From NCBI GenBank assembly GCA_009692115.1, contig SHZU01000006.1, positions 124,001-188,000 on the forward strand: 64,000 nt of DNA, written 5' to 3'. Made by a program: the position numbers and the translations under genes. Below the pieces are notes generated by a model, which was not told where the DNA came from, searched no databases, and worked only from the letters and a program-made list of their open reading frames with translations. The DNA is from Gemmatimonadota bacterium (GTDB lineage: Bacteria; Gemmatimonadota; Gemmatimonadetes; Gemmatimonadales; GWC2-71-9). Below, in pieces: positions 30,192 through 38,921 of this stretch (its first letter is position 1; the number at the start of each line of letters is the position of its first letter).

Positions 30192-31361
30192 ATGACGATC
30201 TCCGCGAAACCCAGTCGGTACGACGTTCAGGCGCTCCGGCGGGAAGAGTTCCCCTGGGCCGACGAAACCCTGTACCTGAACCATGCAGGAATCGGTCCGC
30301 TCCCCGAGCGGGTCCGGCAAACGCTGGAATCCTACCAGCGTGACCGGGCCGCCGCCTACCGCCTCACCGAGGGCCACCTGTTCCGGGTTCTCGACCGGGC
30401 CCGGGAGGTCGCCGCGCGGCTGATCAATGCCACGCCCGCCGAGATCGCGCTCTCGACCAACACCAGCTACGGCATCAACGTGGCCGCGTTGTCGCTCCCG
30501 CTCCACCAGGGCGATATCGTGCTGGCGAGCGACGGTGAGTTCCCGGCCAATGTCTTCCCCTGGCGCCAACTCGCCAAGCGGGGGGTGACGCTGGAACTGG
30601 TCCCGGTGACGGCCGATGGCTGGCCCGACGAGGCCAGGATCGCCGAGCGGATGCCCGACCCACGGGTCAAGGTCCTGGCGCTCTCGCAGGTCCAATTTCA
30701 CACCGGATACCACGCCAATCTCCGGACCCTGTCTTCGGTGGCGCGAGCAACCGGAACGTATTTGGTCATCGATGCCATTCAGGCCTTGGGCCAGATTCCG
30801 TTTGACGTCCAGGAGACCCCGGTCGACATCCTGGCCTGCGGGGCCCAGAAGTGGCTCCTCTCGCCGTGGGGGTCGGGGTTTACCTACATTCGGAGGGAAC
30901 TCGTCGAGCAACTCGAGCCCCCGATGGCGGGGTGGACGGCCTTCGACGGCACCGATGACCTCGGCACGCTGACCCACTACCAGGGCGACTGGCGCTCGGA
31001 CGCCCGCCGGTTCGAGTTGGTCACCCTGCCGTTTCAGGACTTCGTCGGGATGATCGGCTCGGTGGAGTTGCTGCTCGAACTCGGTGTCGATCGGATTCAG
31101 AACCACCTGGCCGAGATCAACCGGCCGGTGCTCGAATGGGCCGCCGCCCGCGGGGTTCGGGTCTCGTCGCCCGCGGCCGGTGCCTCGGCGAGCGGCATGG
31201 TGTGTCTGGTTCCCCCGGACCCTGCGGCCACGTTCGCCAAGCTGACCGGGGCCGGAGTTGTGGCCTCCCATCGGGAGGGCGCTCTCCGGTTCAGTCCGCA
31301 TTGCTACAATACGATCGAGGAAATGGCCCGGCTCGCCGAGTTGCTCGATCGGTCCATCTGA
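30192..31361 (+). CDS. PLP-dependent aminotransferase class V-fold enzyme
   Basis: A 389-residue fold-type I PLP enzyme close to cysteine desulfurases, selenocysteine lyases and isopenicillin-N epimerase-like proteins. LYLNHAGIGPLP is the N-terminal substrate loop, VIDAIQALGQIPFDV contains the PLP Asp, and CGAQKWLLSPWG contains the Schiff-base Lys. No catalytic Cys loop typical of SufS/NifS is evident, so desulfurase activity is doubtful. The gene is intact though flanked by two broken genes. Confidence 0.82.
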   Translation: MTISAKPSRYDVQALRREEFPWADETLYLNHAGIGPLPERVRQTLESYQRDRAAAYRLTEGHLFRVLDRAREVAARLINATPAEIALSTNTSYGINVAALSLPLHQGDIVLASDGEFPANVFPWRQLAKRGVTLELVPVTADGWPDEARIAERMPDPRVKVLALSQVQFHTGYHANLRTLSSVARATGTYLVIDAIQALGQIPFDVQETPVDILACGAQKWLLSPWGSGFTYIRRELVEQLEPPMAGWTAFDGTDDLGTLTHYQGDWRSDARRFELVTLPFQDFVGMIGSVELLLELGVDRIQNHLAEINRPVLEWAAARGVRVSSPAAGASASGMVCLVPPDPAATFAKLTGAGVVASHREGALRFSPHCYNTIEEMARLAELLDRSI

Positions 31362-31380
31362 ACGCTGGAGAATATTCGTC

Positions 31381-32866
31381 ATGGCGACCTTCGACGACAT
31401 GCTCAAAGAGGGCTACGGGTTTGCCCTCCCCGTCCTCACGTTAGGCGCGGCCATGGAAGGCTCCGCCGTCGTCGCCGAACCCAAGGTGTCGTTCCCGCTA
31501 TCGATGATGACCCGTCATGGCCTGATCGCCGGGGCGACCGGAACTGGCAAGACCAAGACCCTCCAATTGATGGCCGAGTAGTTATCGGCGCAGGGCGTGC
31601 CGGTCTTCGTGGCCGACATCAAGGGCGACCTCGCCGGTATTGCGAGAGAAGGAGTCCCCTCGGCCCGGATCGACGAACGTTTGGCCTCGATCGACGCGGC
31701 CTGGGCCCCGCAGGCGATGCCGACCGAATTCGTCAGCTTGACGGGGGTCAACGGCGTTCAACTCCGAGTGACCGTGAGCTCGTTCGGGCCGTTGCTGCTC
31801 AGCAAGGTGCTCGACCTGAACGAAACCCAGGCCAGTGTCCTGAGCCTGGTGTTCGAGGCCTGTGACGATCAAGGGCTGCCCCTTCTCGACTTCGCCGACC
31901 TCCGCTCCGTCCTCAAGGAGTACGGCGGGATGTCGAACGCCACGGTCGGCGTCCTGCTTCGGAAAATGGTCGAACTCGAGCAACAGGGCGCCGAGAAGTT
32001 CTTCGGCGAGCCGGAGTTCGATGTCCGCGACTTGCTCTACGTCACCCCGGCCGGCCGGGGCGGCGTCACCTGCCTCGAATTGTCCGATTGCCATGACAAG
32101 CCGGCGTTGTTTTCGACCTTCATGATTTGGTTGATAGCGGAGCTGCACCAGAACCTGCCCGAGGTCGGCGACCTGCCCAAGCCGAAGCTGGTGTTCTTCT
32201 TCGATGAAGCCCATCTGCTGTTCCGGGGAGCATCGAAGTAATTCCTCGAGCAGGTCGAGCAGGTCGTCAGGCTGATTCGTTCCAAGGGTGTCGGGATCTT
32301 CTTCGTAACGCAGACACCCAAAGACGTCCCGGAAGCGGTCTTGGCCCAACTCTCCAATCGCGTCCAACACGCACTCCGGGCCCACACCCCGGACGACGAG
32401 GCGGCCCTCAAGGCCACCATCCGGACCTTTCCGAAAACCAGCTACTACGACCTTCAGGAAACCATTACCTCACTCGGCATCGGCGAGGCGATCGTCACCG
32501 GTCTCTCGCCGAAGGGCGTTCCGACGCCCGTAGTGGCGACCCGGATGGTGCCGCCAACGTCGCGGATGGGCCCGCTCTTGCCGGAAGAATTCCGGGCCGA
32601 GGAGGCCGAGTCGGATTTGATGCGGGAGTATGGAACCCCGATTGACCGGGAAAGCGCTCACGAAATCCTGGCCCGCCGGCTCGAACTCCCGGAGCCCGTT
32701 TCGCGAACCGGAGCAGCCCAGAGCCCCGGCCCGCGCCGGCAAGAGTTGGGCGCAGGCAGCCGGCGGCGCGCTCTTGGGCGCCCTGACCGGCACCATCGGC
32801 CGGGAACTCGTCCGCGGCGTGTTCGGTATGCTCGGTGCCAAACGCCCCCGCCGCGCCCGCTGGTAG
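31381..32866 (+). pseudogene. Broken HerA-like ATPase (DUF853/YjgR family)
   Basis: Three collinear pieces form a HerA-type ATPase of the DUF853 family. Piece 1 carries the N-terminus (FDDMLKEGYGF) and Walker A GATGTGKTKTLQ; piece 2 has ADIKGDLAGI and Walker B VFFFDEAHLLF; piece 3 has VRLIRSKGVGIFFVTQ and RVQHALRAHTP. Lesions: TAG at 31579-31581 where homologues have Gln (AE*LSAQG), TAA at 32239-32241 (SK*FLEQ), and a frameshift near 32700, after which the Gly/Ala-rich C-terminus (AAGGALLGALTGTIGRELVRG) continues in another frame to TAG at 32864-32866. All else is collinear, so decay is recent. HerA-like ATPases translocate DNA or remodel complexes; YjgR itself has no settled role. Confidence 0.88.
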
Positions 32867-32875
32867 CCTCCGCGT

Positions 32876-34159
32876 TCAGCCGAGCGCCGAGCCCCCAGTG
32901 CCGAGTGCCAAAAACGCATAACTTCGTTTCCCCTTTTGCAGGGCGACGAAGCGACCGGCCAGTAAGTGTTCGGTCCCGATCAGGACCTCGGGGCCGGAGA
33001 TCTTCTGACCGTTGATCGAGAACCCCTGGCCCTGGATGCCGCGCCGGGCCTCGCCCTTCGAAGCGGCCAGGCCGGTTTCAACCAAGGCGTCGATCACCGG
33101 AATGCCGGCGGCCAGGCGGGCAGGCTCGATGCCGATCGTCGTGACCTCACCGGCGACAATGGCCAACGTCTCGGCGTCGGCATCGGCAAGGGTCCTCCCG
33201 CCGAAGAGCAGCTCGCTCGCGGCCATGACCCGGTCGGTCGTGACGGTGCCGTGAACCCGGACCGTGACGTCGCGGGCCAGGAATCGTTGGGCCACCCGCC
33301 GGCTTGGGTTAATGGCCTGTTCGGCCATGACCGCGGCAATCTCTTCCAGCGGCACGGTAGTGAAGGTCTTCAGCAACCGCTCGGCGTCGGCATCCTCGGT
33401 GTTGAGCCAGAACTGGTAGAACTGATACGGTGAAGTTCGCGCCGGGTCGAGCCAGATGTTGCCGCTCTCGCTCTTGCCGAACTTGGCGCCGCTCGCCGTC
33501 GTCAGGAGCGGCAGCACGGCGCCGTGCGCTTGGCCCCCCTGGCGAGAGATCAGCTCGATGCCGGCCGTGATGTTGCCCCATTGATCACTGCCGCCCATTT
33601 GCAACTCGCACCCAGCGGTTCGATGCAGATGGTGGAAGTCGTGGGCCTGAACCAGCATGTAGGCGAACTCAGTAAACGAGATCCCGCTGTCCATCCGGCT
33701 CTTGACCGAGTCTTTCTGGAGCATGTAGTTGATCGTGAAGTGCTTCCCGGTGTCCCGGAGAAACTCGAGCAAACTCAATCCGACCAGCCAGTCGGCGTTA
33801 TTCCGGAGGGTGGCGGCGTTGGTGCCGCTGAAATCGAGGAACCGGCCGAGCTGGCCCTGGATGGCCGTCGCATTGGCCGCCACCGTGTCGGCCGAGAGCA
33901 TCGGGCGCTCGTTGCGCTTGCCGCTCGGATCTCCGACCATGCCGGTGCCGCTGCCGATCAGCGCAATCGGGGTTCCGCCCAGTCGCTGCAGCCAAACCAG
34001 GGCCATCACCGGCACCAGGTTCCCAACGTGGAGTGAGTCGGCCGTCGGGTCGAAGCCGACATAGCCGGTGATCGGCCCCTCGGCCAACCGGTTGGCCAGG
34101 CCAGGGGTGGCGTCGTGCAGCAGCCCGCGGGCGGCAAGGGTGGTCAGGAGCGTCGTCAT
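32876..34159 (-). CDS. tyrS: Tyrosyl-tRNA synthetase
   Basis: Charges tRNA-Tyr. The 427-residue class I synthetase shows [15 protein letters not shown] (HIGH motif as HVGN), the Tyr-binding QAHDFHHLH and GSDQWGNI, the KMSKS loop as KFGKS and a C-terminal S4 domain ([19 protein letters not shown]). The start ATG is at 34159; a much longer in-frame ORF upstream overlaps pbp1A antisense and is rejected. The last 10 or so residues ([10 protein letters not shown]) come from a 7-bp tandem repeat at 32880-32907 that replaced the normal terminus. Confidence 0.94.
   Translation of the reverse strand: MTTLLTTLAARGLLHDATPGLANRLAEGPITGYVGFDPTADSLHVGNLVPVMALVWLQRLGGTPIALIGSGTGMVGDPSGKRNERPMLSADTVAANATAIQGQLGRFLDFSGTNAATLRNNADWLVGLSLLEFLRDTGKHFTINYMLQKDSVKSRMDSGISFTEFAYMLVQAHDFHHLHRTAGCELQMGGSDQWGNITAGIELISRQGGQAHGAVLPLLTTASGAKFGKSESGNIWLDPARTSPYQFYQFWLNTEDADAERLLKTFTTVPLEEIAAVMAEQAINPSRRVAQRFLARDVTVRVHGTVTTDRVMAASELLFGGRTLADADAETLAIVAGEVTTIGIEPARLAAGIPVIDALVETGLAASKGEARRGIQGQGFSINGQKISGPEVLIGTEHLLAGRFVALQKGKRSYAFLALGTGGSALG
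32880..32907. repeat. Heptamer tandem repeat, 4 units (CCGAGTG family)
   Basis: Four consecutive 7-bp units on the plus strand: CCGAGCG, CCGAGCC, CCCAGTG, CCGAGTG. The array lies between the broken HerA gene and tyrS and forms the last codons and stop region of tyrS on the minus strand. The same unit recurs seven times at 40651-40699. Confidence 0.75.
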
Positions 34160-34225
34160 TAGGAGGGAAAAACTACTACCTCCGATGCCGTCTGTCTGCC
34201 CTTCCGCCGGTCTGGCCTTCGGTCT

Positions 34226-34231
34226 TACCTT
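34226..34231 (+). promoter_or_regulatory. -10-like box of the PBP1A gene
   Basis: TACCTT is followed by exactly six bases (GCCTCC) and the ATG at 34238. The upstream -35 is weak (TTCCGC, 18-bp spacer). No ribosome site is present. Confidence 0.4.
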
Positions 34232-34237
34232 GCCTCC

Positions 34238-36361
34238 ATGGCCCCTCGTCCGTTCAAGAGTCTCTCGCGATGGTGGCACTCCCCGACGATTCGGTACCGG
34301 ATTCTGCTCGCGATCGGAGCCGGCGTCATGTTTGGCGGCTCGCTCGGGCTCGGCGCCTGGTCCAATGTCTGCGCCCCGGTCGGCTCGTGCCCCTCCATTG
34401 CCGGTCTCGAATCGTACGACCCCGAGCAAGCCTCCAAGGTCTATGCCGCCGATGGGCGTCTGGTGACTGATTTTGGACAGACCCGGCGGACGGTCGTTTC
34501 CCTCAAACAAATTTCGCCGGCCGTCATCGCAGCCGTGCTGGCCACCGAAGACCGGCGGTTCTATCAACACGGCGGCATCGACTGGTATCGGGTCCTGGGC
34601 TCGTTCAAAGCCTTGTTCGCCGGGAAGCGGCTCCAGGGGTTCTCGACGATCACCATGCAGCTCGCGCGGAACCTCTGGCCCGACGAACTCCCGGCCGACA
34701 TGCGCTCCGGGTTTCTCGGTGTGACCCGGAAGCTCCGCGAGGCGCGGATGGCCCTGGAGATCGAGCGGAACTATCGGAAGGACAAGATCCTCGAGCTCTA
34801 TCTGAATCAGATTAACCTTGGGAACGGGGCGTACGGGGTCGAAACCGCCGCCTCCCGGTATTTCGGCAAGCCGGCCAAGCAGCTCAACGTGGCCGAAGGC
34901 GCCATGCTGGCCGCCATTCCTCGGGCCCCGACCCGCTACAACCCCCGTCGGAACCCGGACTTCGCCGTTCAGCGGCGGAACCTGGTCATCAATCTGTTGC
35001 GCGATCAAGGCAAACTGTCGCGGGAGTCGGCCGAAGCCTGGAAAGCCTATCCCCTGGCCCTGTCCTCCCGTTCCGACTTCAACGGCGTCGGCGACTACTT
35101 CGTCGAATACGTGAGGCAGTTGCTCCAGGCCCGCTTCGGATCGGAACTCTATCGCTCGGGACTTCGGGTCTACACCACGCTGGATCTGGACATGCAGCAG
35201 GCGGCGGAGCGGGCGCTCGAGGCCCAGTTGATCAAGATCGAGGAGGATCCGAAAGCCTACGGCAAGTTTCCGCATCAGACCTTTCGGCAGTATCTCGACC
35301 AGCGAGATCCGAACGCCACGGAAGATGATCAAGGGCCGTTCTCACCGTACCTCCAAGGCGCCATCACCACCGTCGAGGTCAAGACCGGCTACCTCCGGGC
35401 GTTGGTCGGCGGTCGCGATTTCGCCGACTCGAAATACAACCGTGCCACCCAGGCCGAGCGCCAGGCCGGTTCGACGTTCAAGCCGTTCGTGTATTCGGCA
35501 GCGCTCAAGGCTGGATACCGGCTCAGCGATCTATATGAAGATGGGCCGGTCGAGGTTCCGTTGGACAATCAGCCGCCCTGGTCGCCGAAGAACTACGACA
35601 ACAAATACCGGGGCCGGATGAGTATGCGGGAAGGGCTCTACGATTCCCGCAATACCGTGGCGGTGCGGGTGGGCCTCGATGTCGGCGTGGACGCCGTGGT
35701 CAAAGAAGCCGCCGCCGCCGGGATCGCGAGCCGGATTCCGAGAGTGCCCTCGATCTTCATCGGGGCGGCCGAGGTTACTCCGCTGGAAATCACCTCGGCG
35801 TACGGAACCTTTGCCAACTTGGGCGTGCGGGTTGCGCCGGTTGCGATTCTCCGGGTCGAAGACCGGAGCGGCAACATCATCTGGCAACCCGAGAGCAAGC
35901 AGACCCGGACCATGGACCTCGAGCACGCCTGGCTGATCCTCGACGGTCTCCGCGACGTGCTTCGAAAGGGGACCGCCGCCAGTGTCATGCCTCGGGCCGG
36001 AATCAATCTGCCCGCCGGCGGCAAGACCGGCACGACCAACGACGGAATGGATGTCTGGTTCATCGGCTTTACCCCGGATCTGGTGACTGGCGTCTGGATG
36101 GGCTTCGACCGCAAGCAGGTCATCATGCGGGACGCCCAAGGCGGCCGGCTCGCGGCCCCGGCCTGGGGCGCCATGATGAAAGACGTGTACGAGCGCCGCA
36201 AGGTGCCTCCCGCATGGCCGATGCCCGAGGGCCTCATCTCGCTCGAGGTCGACCACTCGACCGGATATCTCGCCACCGGCGCCTGCCCCAAGGACAAGGT
36301 CGGGCCCGAGTTCTACTTTCCGGGAACCGAACCGACCGAACGCTGCCCGATCCACCGGTGA
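34238..36361 (+). CDS. Class A penicillin-binding protein (PBP1A-like)
   Basis: A 707-residue bifunctional peptidoglycan synthase. A membrane anchor is at 20-42; the GT51 glycosyltransferase has [13 protein letters not shown] with the catalytic Glu, [11 protein letters not shown] and [14 protein letters not shown]; the transpeptidase has SxxK in AGSTFKPF, SxN in YDSRNT and KTGT in [10 protein letters not shown]. The C-terminus (PIHR) lacks the long extension of many PBP1A proteins. Its stop overlaps the GTG of the amidohydrolase. Confidence 0.95.
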   Translation: MAPRPFKSLSRWWHSPTIRYRILLAIGAGVMFGGSLGLGAWSNVCAPVGSCPSIAGLESYDPEQASKVYAADGRLVTDFGQTRRTVVSLKQISPAVIAAVLATEDRRFYQHGGIDWYRVLGSFKALFAGKRLQGFSTITMQLARNLWPDELPADMRSGFLGVTRKLREARMALEIERNYRKDKILELYLNQINLGNGAYGVETAASRYFGKPAKQLNVAEGAMLAAIPRAPTRYNPRRNPDFAVQRRNLVINLLRDQGKLSRESAEAWKAYPLALSSRSDFNGVGDYFVEYVRQLLQARFGSELYRSGLRVYTTLDLDMQQAAERALEAQLIKIEEDPKAYGKFPHQTFRQYLDQRDPNATEDDQGPFSPYLQGAITTVEVKTGYLRALVGGRDFADSKYNRATQAERQAGSTFKPFVYSAALKAGYRLSDLYEDGPVEVPLDNQPPWSPKNYDNKYRGRMSMREGLYDSRNTVAVRVGLDVGVDAVVKEAAAAGIASRIPRVPSIFIGAAEVTPLEITSAYGTFANLGVRVAPVAILRVEDRSGNIIWQPESKQTRTMDLEHAWLILDGLRDVLRKGTAASVMPRAGINLPAGGKTGTTNDGMDVWFIGFTPDLVTGVWMGFDRKQVIMRDAQGGRLAAPAWGAMMKDVYERRKVPPAWPMPEGLISLEVDHSTGYLATGACPKDKVGPEFYFPGTEPTERCPIHR

Positions 36362-37641
36362 GCCTCGCGCCGTCCGGGAGAATCCGCCTAACGGCCGATT
36401 GGGTGGTCCCGGTCTCGTCGCCCCCGATCGAGCAGGGGGCCGTGTTGGTTGGCTCGGACGGCCGGATCGAAGCGGTCGGGGCCGCGGGTCGGGTGCCCGA
36501 GCCGCCTGGGGTCGTCACCCAGTCGTTTTCCGGGGCCGCGCTGATGCCGGGGCTCGTCAACGCCCATACCCATTTGGAACTCACCGGGTTGGCCGGCCAG
36601 GTCGAGGAATCCGATTTCTCGGCGTGGATTCGAGGCGTCCGGGGGGTCAAGGCCGGTCTCAGCGCGGAGTGGTTCGCCGCCGCCGCCCGCCAGGGCGTGC
36701 GAGACGGGTTCGCGGCCGGGATCACCACAGTACTCGACACCGGGGACTCAGGGGTCGTTCTCCAGGCCTTAGTCGACCTCGGGGGTGCTGGGGTGGCTTA
36801 CCAGGAGGTGTTTGGTCCCGATCCGGTCCAATGCGACGAGAGCATGCGGGGTCTTCGAGACCGGGTGCTGGAGCTTCGGCCTCACGCCCGGGGCCGGGTC
36901 CGACTCGGCGTTTCGCCGCATGCCCCGTACACGGTCAGCGGGCCCCTCTACCGGGCCGTCGCGGAGTTCGCGAGGGCGGAAGGCCTGCCCCTCGCGGTCC
37001 ACTTGGCCGAATCTCCCGCCGAAACGATGCTGGTCGCCGGCCACGTCGGTCCCTTTGCCGAAGCATGGAATGCCAGGGGCATTCCCCCCGTCGCCCGGCA
37101 TGGAGACCCCAGCGCGGCCGCCCAGCGGTCACCGGTCAGCTGGCTCGATGCCCACGGCGTGCTCGGTGCGGACACGCTCTGCATCCACACCGTGCAGCTC
37201 GACCAGGCGGACCTGGATATCCTGGTGGCCCGCCGGGCCCCGGTGGCTCATTGCCCCTGCTCCAACACCCGCCACGGGCATGGAAACGCCCCATTGGGGC
37301 GATTGCTGGCGGCCGGGGTTCGAGTCGGGCTCGGCACCGACTCCGTGATCAGCGTCGGGCTACTGGATCTTTGGGCCGAAATGCGGGCAGCGGCCGCCTT
37401 GGCCGGGCTGACCCCGGGCCAGGCGCTGGCCCTGGCCACCGTGGGCGGCACCCGGTTGATCGGGACCGAGCTCGAGGTCGGTTGGCTCGGGGTCGGCGCC
37501 TTTGCCGATGTGATTGCCGTGGCGCTGGCTCCGGAAACCGAGGGGCTGCCGGTGGAGGCCCGCCTGTTGGCTGGGGGCCCCGGTAACGTTCTAGCCACAT
37601 TTGCCTCCGGCCGGCCGGTCTTCCGCCGGGGGGGCGCTTGA
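36358..37641 (+). CDS. Amidohydrolase (cytosine deaminase/SsnA-like)
   Basis: A 427-residue metal-dependent amidohydrolase. Metal-site motifs are NAHTHLELTGL (HxH), VSPHAPYTVS (His), VHLAESPAE (His) and LGTDSVISVG (Asp). Family members deaminate or dechlorinate purine- or pyrimidine-like rings; the VAHCPCSNTRHGHG stretch is seen in the guanine deaminase, S-adenosylhomocysteine deaminase and SsnA group, so the substrate stays open. The GTG at 36358 overlaps the pbp stop and begins just before the first strand. Confidence 0.85.
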   Translation: MSLAPSGRIRLTADWVVPVSSPPIEQGAVLVGSDGRIEAVGAAGRVPEPPGVVTQSFSGAALMPGLVNAHTHLELTGLAGQVEESDFSAWIRGVRGVKAGLSAEWFAAAARQGVRDGFAAGITTVLDTGDSGVVLQALVDLGGAGVAYQEVFGPDPVQCDESMRGLRDRVLELRPHARGRVRLGVSPHAPYTVSGPLYRAVAEFARAEGLPLAVHLAESPAETMLVAGHVGPFAEAWNARGIPPVARHGDPSAAAQRSPVSWLDAHGVLGADTLCIHTVQLDQADLDILVARRAPVAHCPCSNTRHGHGNAPLGRLLAAGVRVGLGTDSVISVGLLDLWAEMRAAAALAGLTPGQALALATVGGTRLIGTELEVGWLGVGAFADVIAVALAPETEGLPVEARLLAGGPGNVLATFASGRPVFRRGGA

Positions 37642-37667
37642 TCTTCCTACCCCCTTGTTCCTACAAT
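37638..37667 (+). promoter_or_regulatory. Sigma70-type promoter of the HNH gene
   Basis: TTGATC (37638-37643), 18-bp spacer, TACAAT (37662-37667). The start point would be near 37674, leaving a leader of about 24 nt that contains a GGAG at 37686-37689, 8 bases before the GTG start at 37698. The -35 overlaps the stop of the amidohydrolase gene. Confidence 0.6.
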
Positions 37668-37697
37668 GCTAGTGTCCCACGACGCGGAGAACTGGCG

Positions 37698-38246
37698 GTG
37701 CGATGTCTCGCGCTCAACGCATCATTTGAACCCCTGACGATGGTCCCGCTCCGGCGGGCCCTCCGCTTGGTGATCGACGGCAAGGCCGAGATCGTCGAGG
37801 CGGAGGGAGGGGAACAGATGCGGAGCGCGAGGCTCGCGCTCCCTAAACCGGCCATTATCCGGCTGGTCAAGTTCGTCCACGTGCCCCGGAAGTTCCGCCG
37901 GCAGGTGACGAACACCTTCCTGTTCGCCCGGGATGCCTACACCTGCCAGTATTGCGACCGGCACCAGAACGAACTCCGCCCCCGAGAGTGTCTGACTCGT
38001 GATCACCTGCTTCCGATTTCCCGGGGCGGTGGCAACGATTGGCGGAACGTGGTCACGGCCTGCAGCACCTGCAACACGAAGAAAGGCAACCGGCTGCCCG
38101 AGGAATGCGGGATGCACCCGTCCACCTCGCCGATGGAGCCGCACTTCGTTCACCTGTCGTGGGCGGTCCGGCGGCTGACCCACACCCAGGCCAAGTACAT
38201 CCGACTCTTCTACGGCCCCGAAGCCCTCCGCGCCATCGGCGGCTAG
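37698..38246 (+). CDS. HNH endonuclease family protein
   Basis: A 182-residue HNH protein of the type with N-terminal LALNASFEPL, common in bacteria of several phyla. The nuclease part has CQYC, TRDHLLPISRGG (His-Asn-type catalytic core) and CSTCNTKKG, so two zinc-binding Cys pairs and the HNH centre are intact. I prefer the GTG at 37698 to a longer frame from 37638, because the longer frame overlaps the promoter and has no family support. Its target is unknown; many relatives are conserved housekeeping genes rather than defence nucleases. Confidence 0.8.
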   Translation: MRCLALNASFEPLTMVPLRRALRLVIDGKAEIVEAEGGEQMRSARLALPKPAIIRLVKFVHVPRKFRRQVTNTFLFARDAYTCQYCDRHQNELRPRECLTRDHLLPISRGGGNDWRNVVTACSTCNTKKGNRLPEECGMHPSTSPMEPHFVHLSWAVRRLTHTQAKYIRLFYGPEALRAIGG

Positions 38247-38270
38247 GGGCCGCAAGGCGCGCCGAGCCGG

Positions 38271-38921
38271 CTACTCCTCGGGCTTCACCACGAATTGCTC
38301 TGACCGCGTTCCAAGCACCTGGCTCGGTAATCCGGCGATTCGGAGCAGAAACCGCCGGATGCCCCGTCCAACAACGGTGCCGGGCTCCGGGGTTTCGATC
38401 GTGGGGTCACCCGCCAGAAACTGTTCCAGTTGGTCCAAGTCCTGATCGGACAACGCGGTGATCCGCACGGCCAGGGTGTAGTAGAACCGCCCCGCGCGCG
38501 TCGGCGTCCATTCGATTCGCTGGGGCTTGTCCACTTCCCGGACCGCCGAATCCCGGATCGCAAACCGGAGCGGGCGGCCGGGCCGGCCGCTCACGATCCG
38601 GGTAATCGAATACTCCTCCTGGAGCGGCTCTTTAATCACGATCGCTTGCCATTCGACCGACCCGAGGAACTCGTCGATCCACCCCTCCCGGGATCGCCAC
38701 GACTCGAGCGAATACGACACGACCAGGGGCAGGGAATTGTCGAGTGCTTCGTCCCACCGCGGGTCGGCCAGGAGGTTCTTGAGGGAGACGATCGCCCGCC
38801 GGGCTCCGGTCCGATGCACCGTCGTGTCAAGGCTCATCGAGACGGCGACCGAGCGCGATTGGGCCTCTGCCCTCGAGCCGAGTGCCACCAGGCCCGCCAC
38901 CAGCCACGACGATCGGCGCAT
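38271..38921 (-). CDS. DUF4390 domain protein
   Basis: A 216-residue exported protein with a signal peptide ending GSRAEA, then a beta-rich domain (VSMSLDTTV, VSYSLESWRS, SRFYYTLAVRI-like strands). DUF4390 proteins are of unknown function but repeatedly follow ntrYX operons in Proteobacteria and Gemmatimonadota, as here. The start overlaps the stop of the barrel gene (TGATG). It may report envelope state to NtrY, but this is inference. Confidence 0.75.
   Translation of the reverse strand: MRRSSWLVAGLVALGSRAEAQSRSVAVSMSLDTTVHRTGARRAIVSLKNLLADPRWDEALDNSLPLVVSYSLESWRSREGWIDEFLGSVEWQAIVIKEPLQEEYSITRIVSGRPGRPLRFAIRDSAVREVDKPQRIEWTPTRAGRFYYTLAVRITALSDQDLDQLEQFLAGDPTIETPEPGTVVGRGIRRFLLRIAGLPSQVLGTRSEQFVVKPEE

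Noticed and set aside
29963-32241. TAG/TAA read as glutamine (recoding) instead of decay
   Set aside because: lgt and rpe end in TAG, yajC and the iron permease in TAA, and frameshifts accompany the stops, so the standard code and decay fit better.
34160-34175. TAGTTT box upstream of tyrS as another leaderless promoter
   Set aside because: The box lies 10 nt from the ATG rather than 6 and no -35 is visible; too weak to list.
32876-35332. Long tyrS frame upstream to 35332
   Set aside because: The extension beyond 34159 lies antisense to PBP1A and has no synthetase homology.
37638-37700. HNH start at 37638
   Set aside because: It overlaps a good promoter; the GTG at 37698 has an SD at the right distance and begins at the family N-terminus.
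38227-38265. Possible terminator GCGGC-TAGGG-GCCGC between the HNH gene and DUF4390
   Set aside because: Only a 5-bp stem and no T tract; not enough to call.
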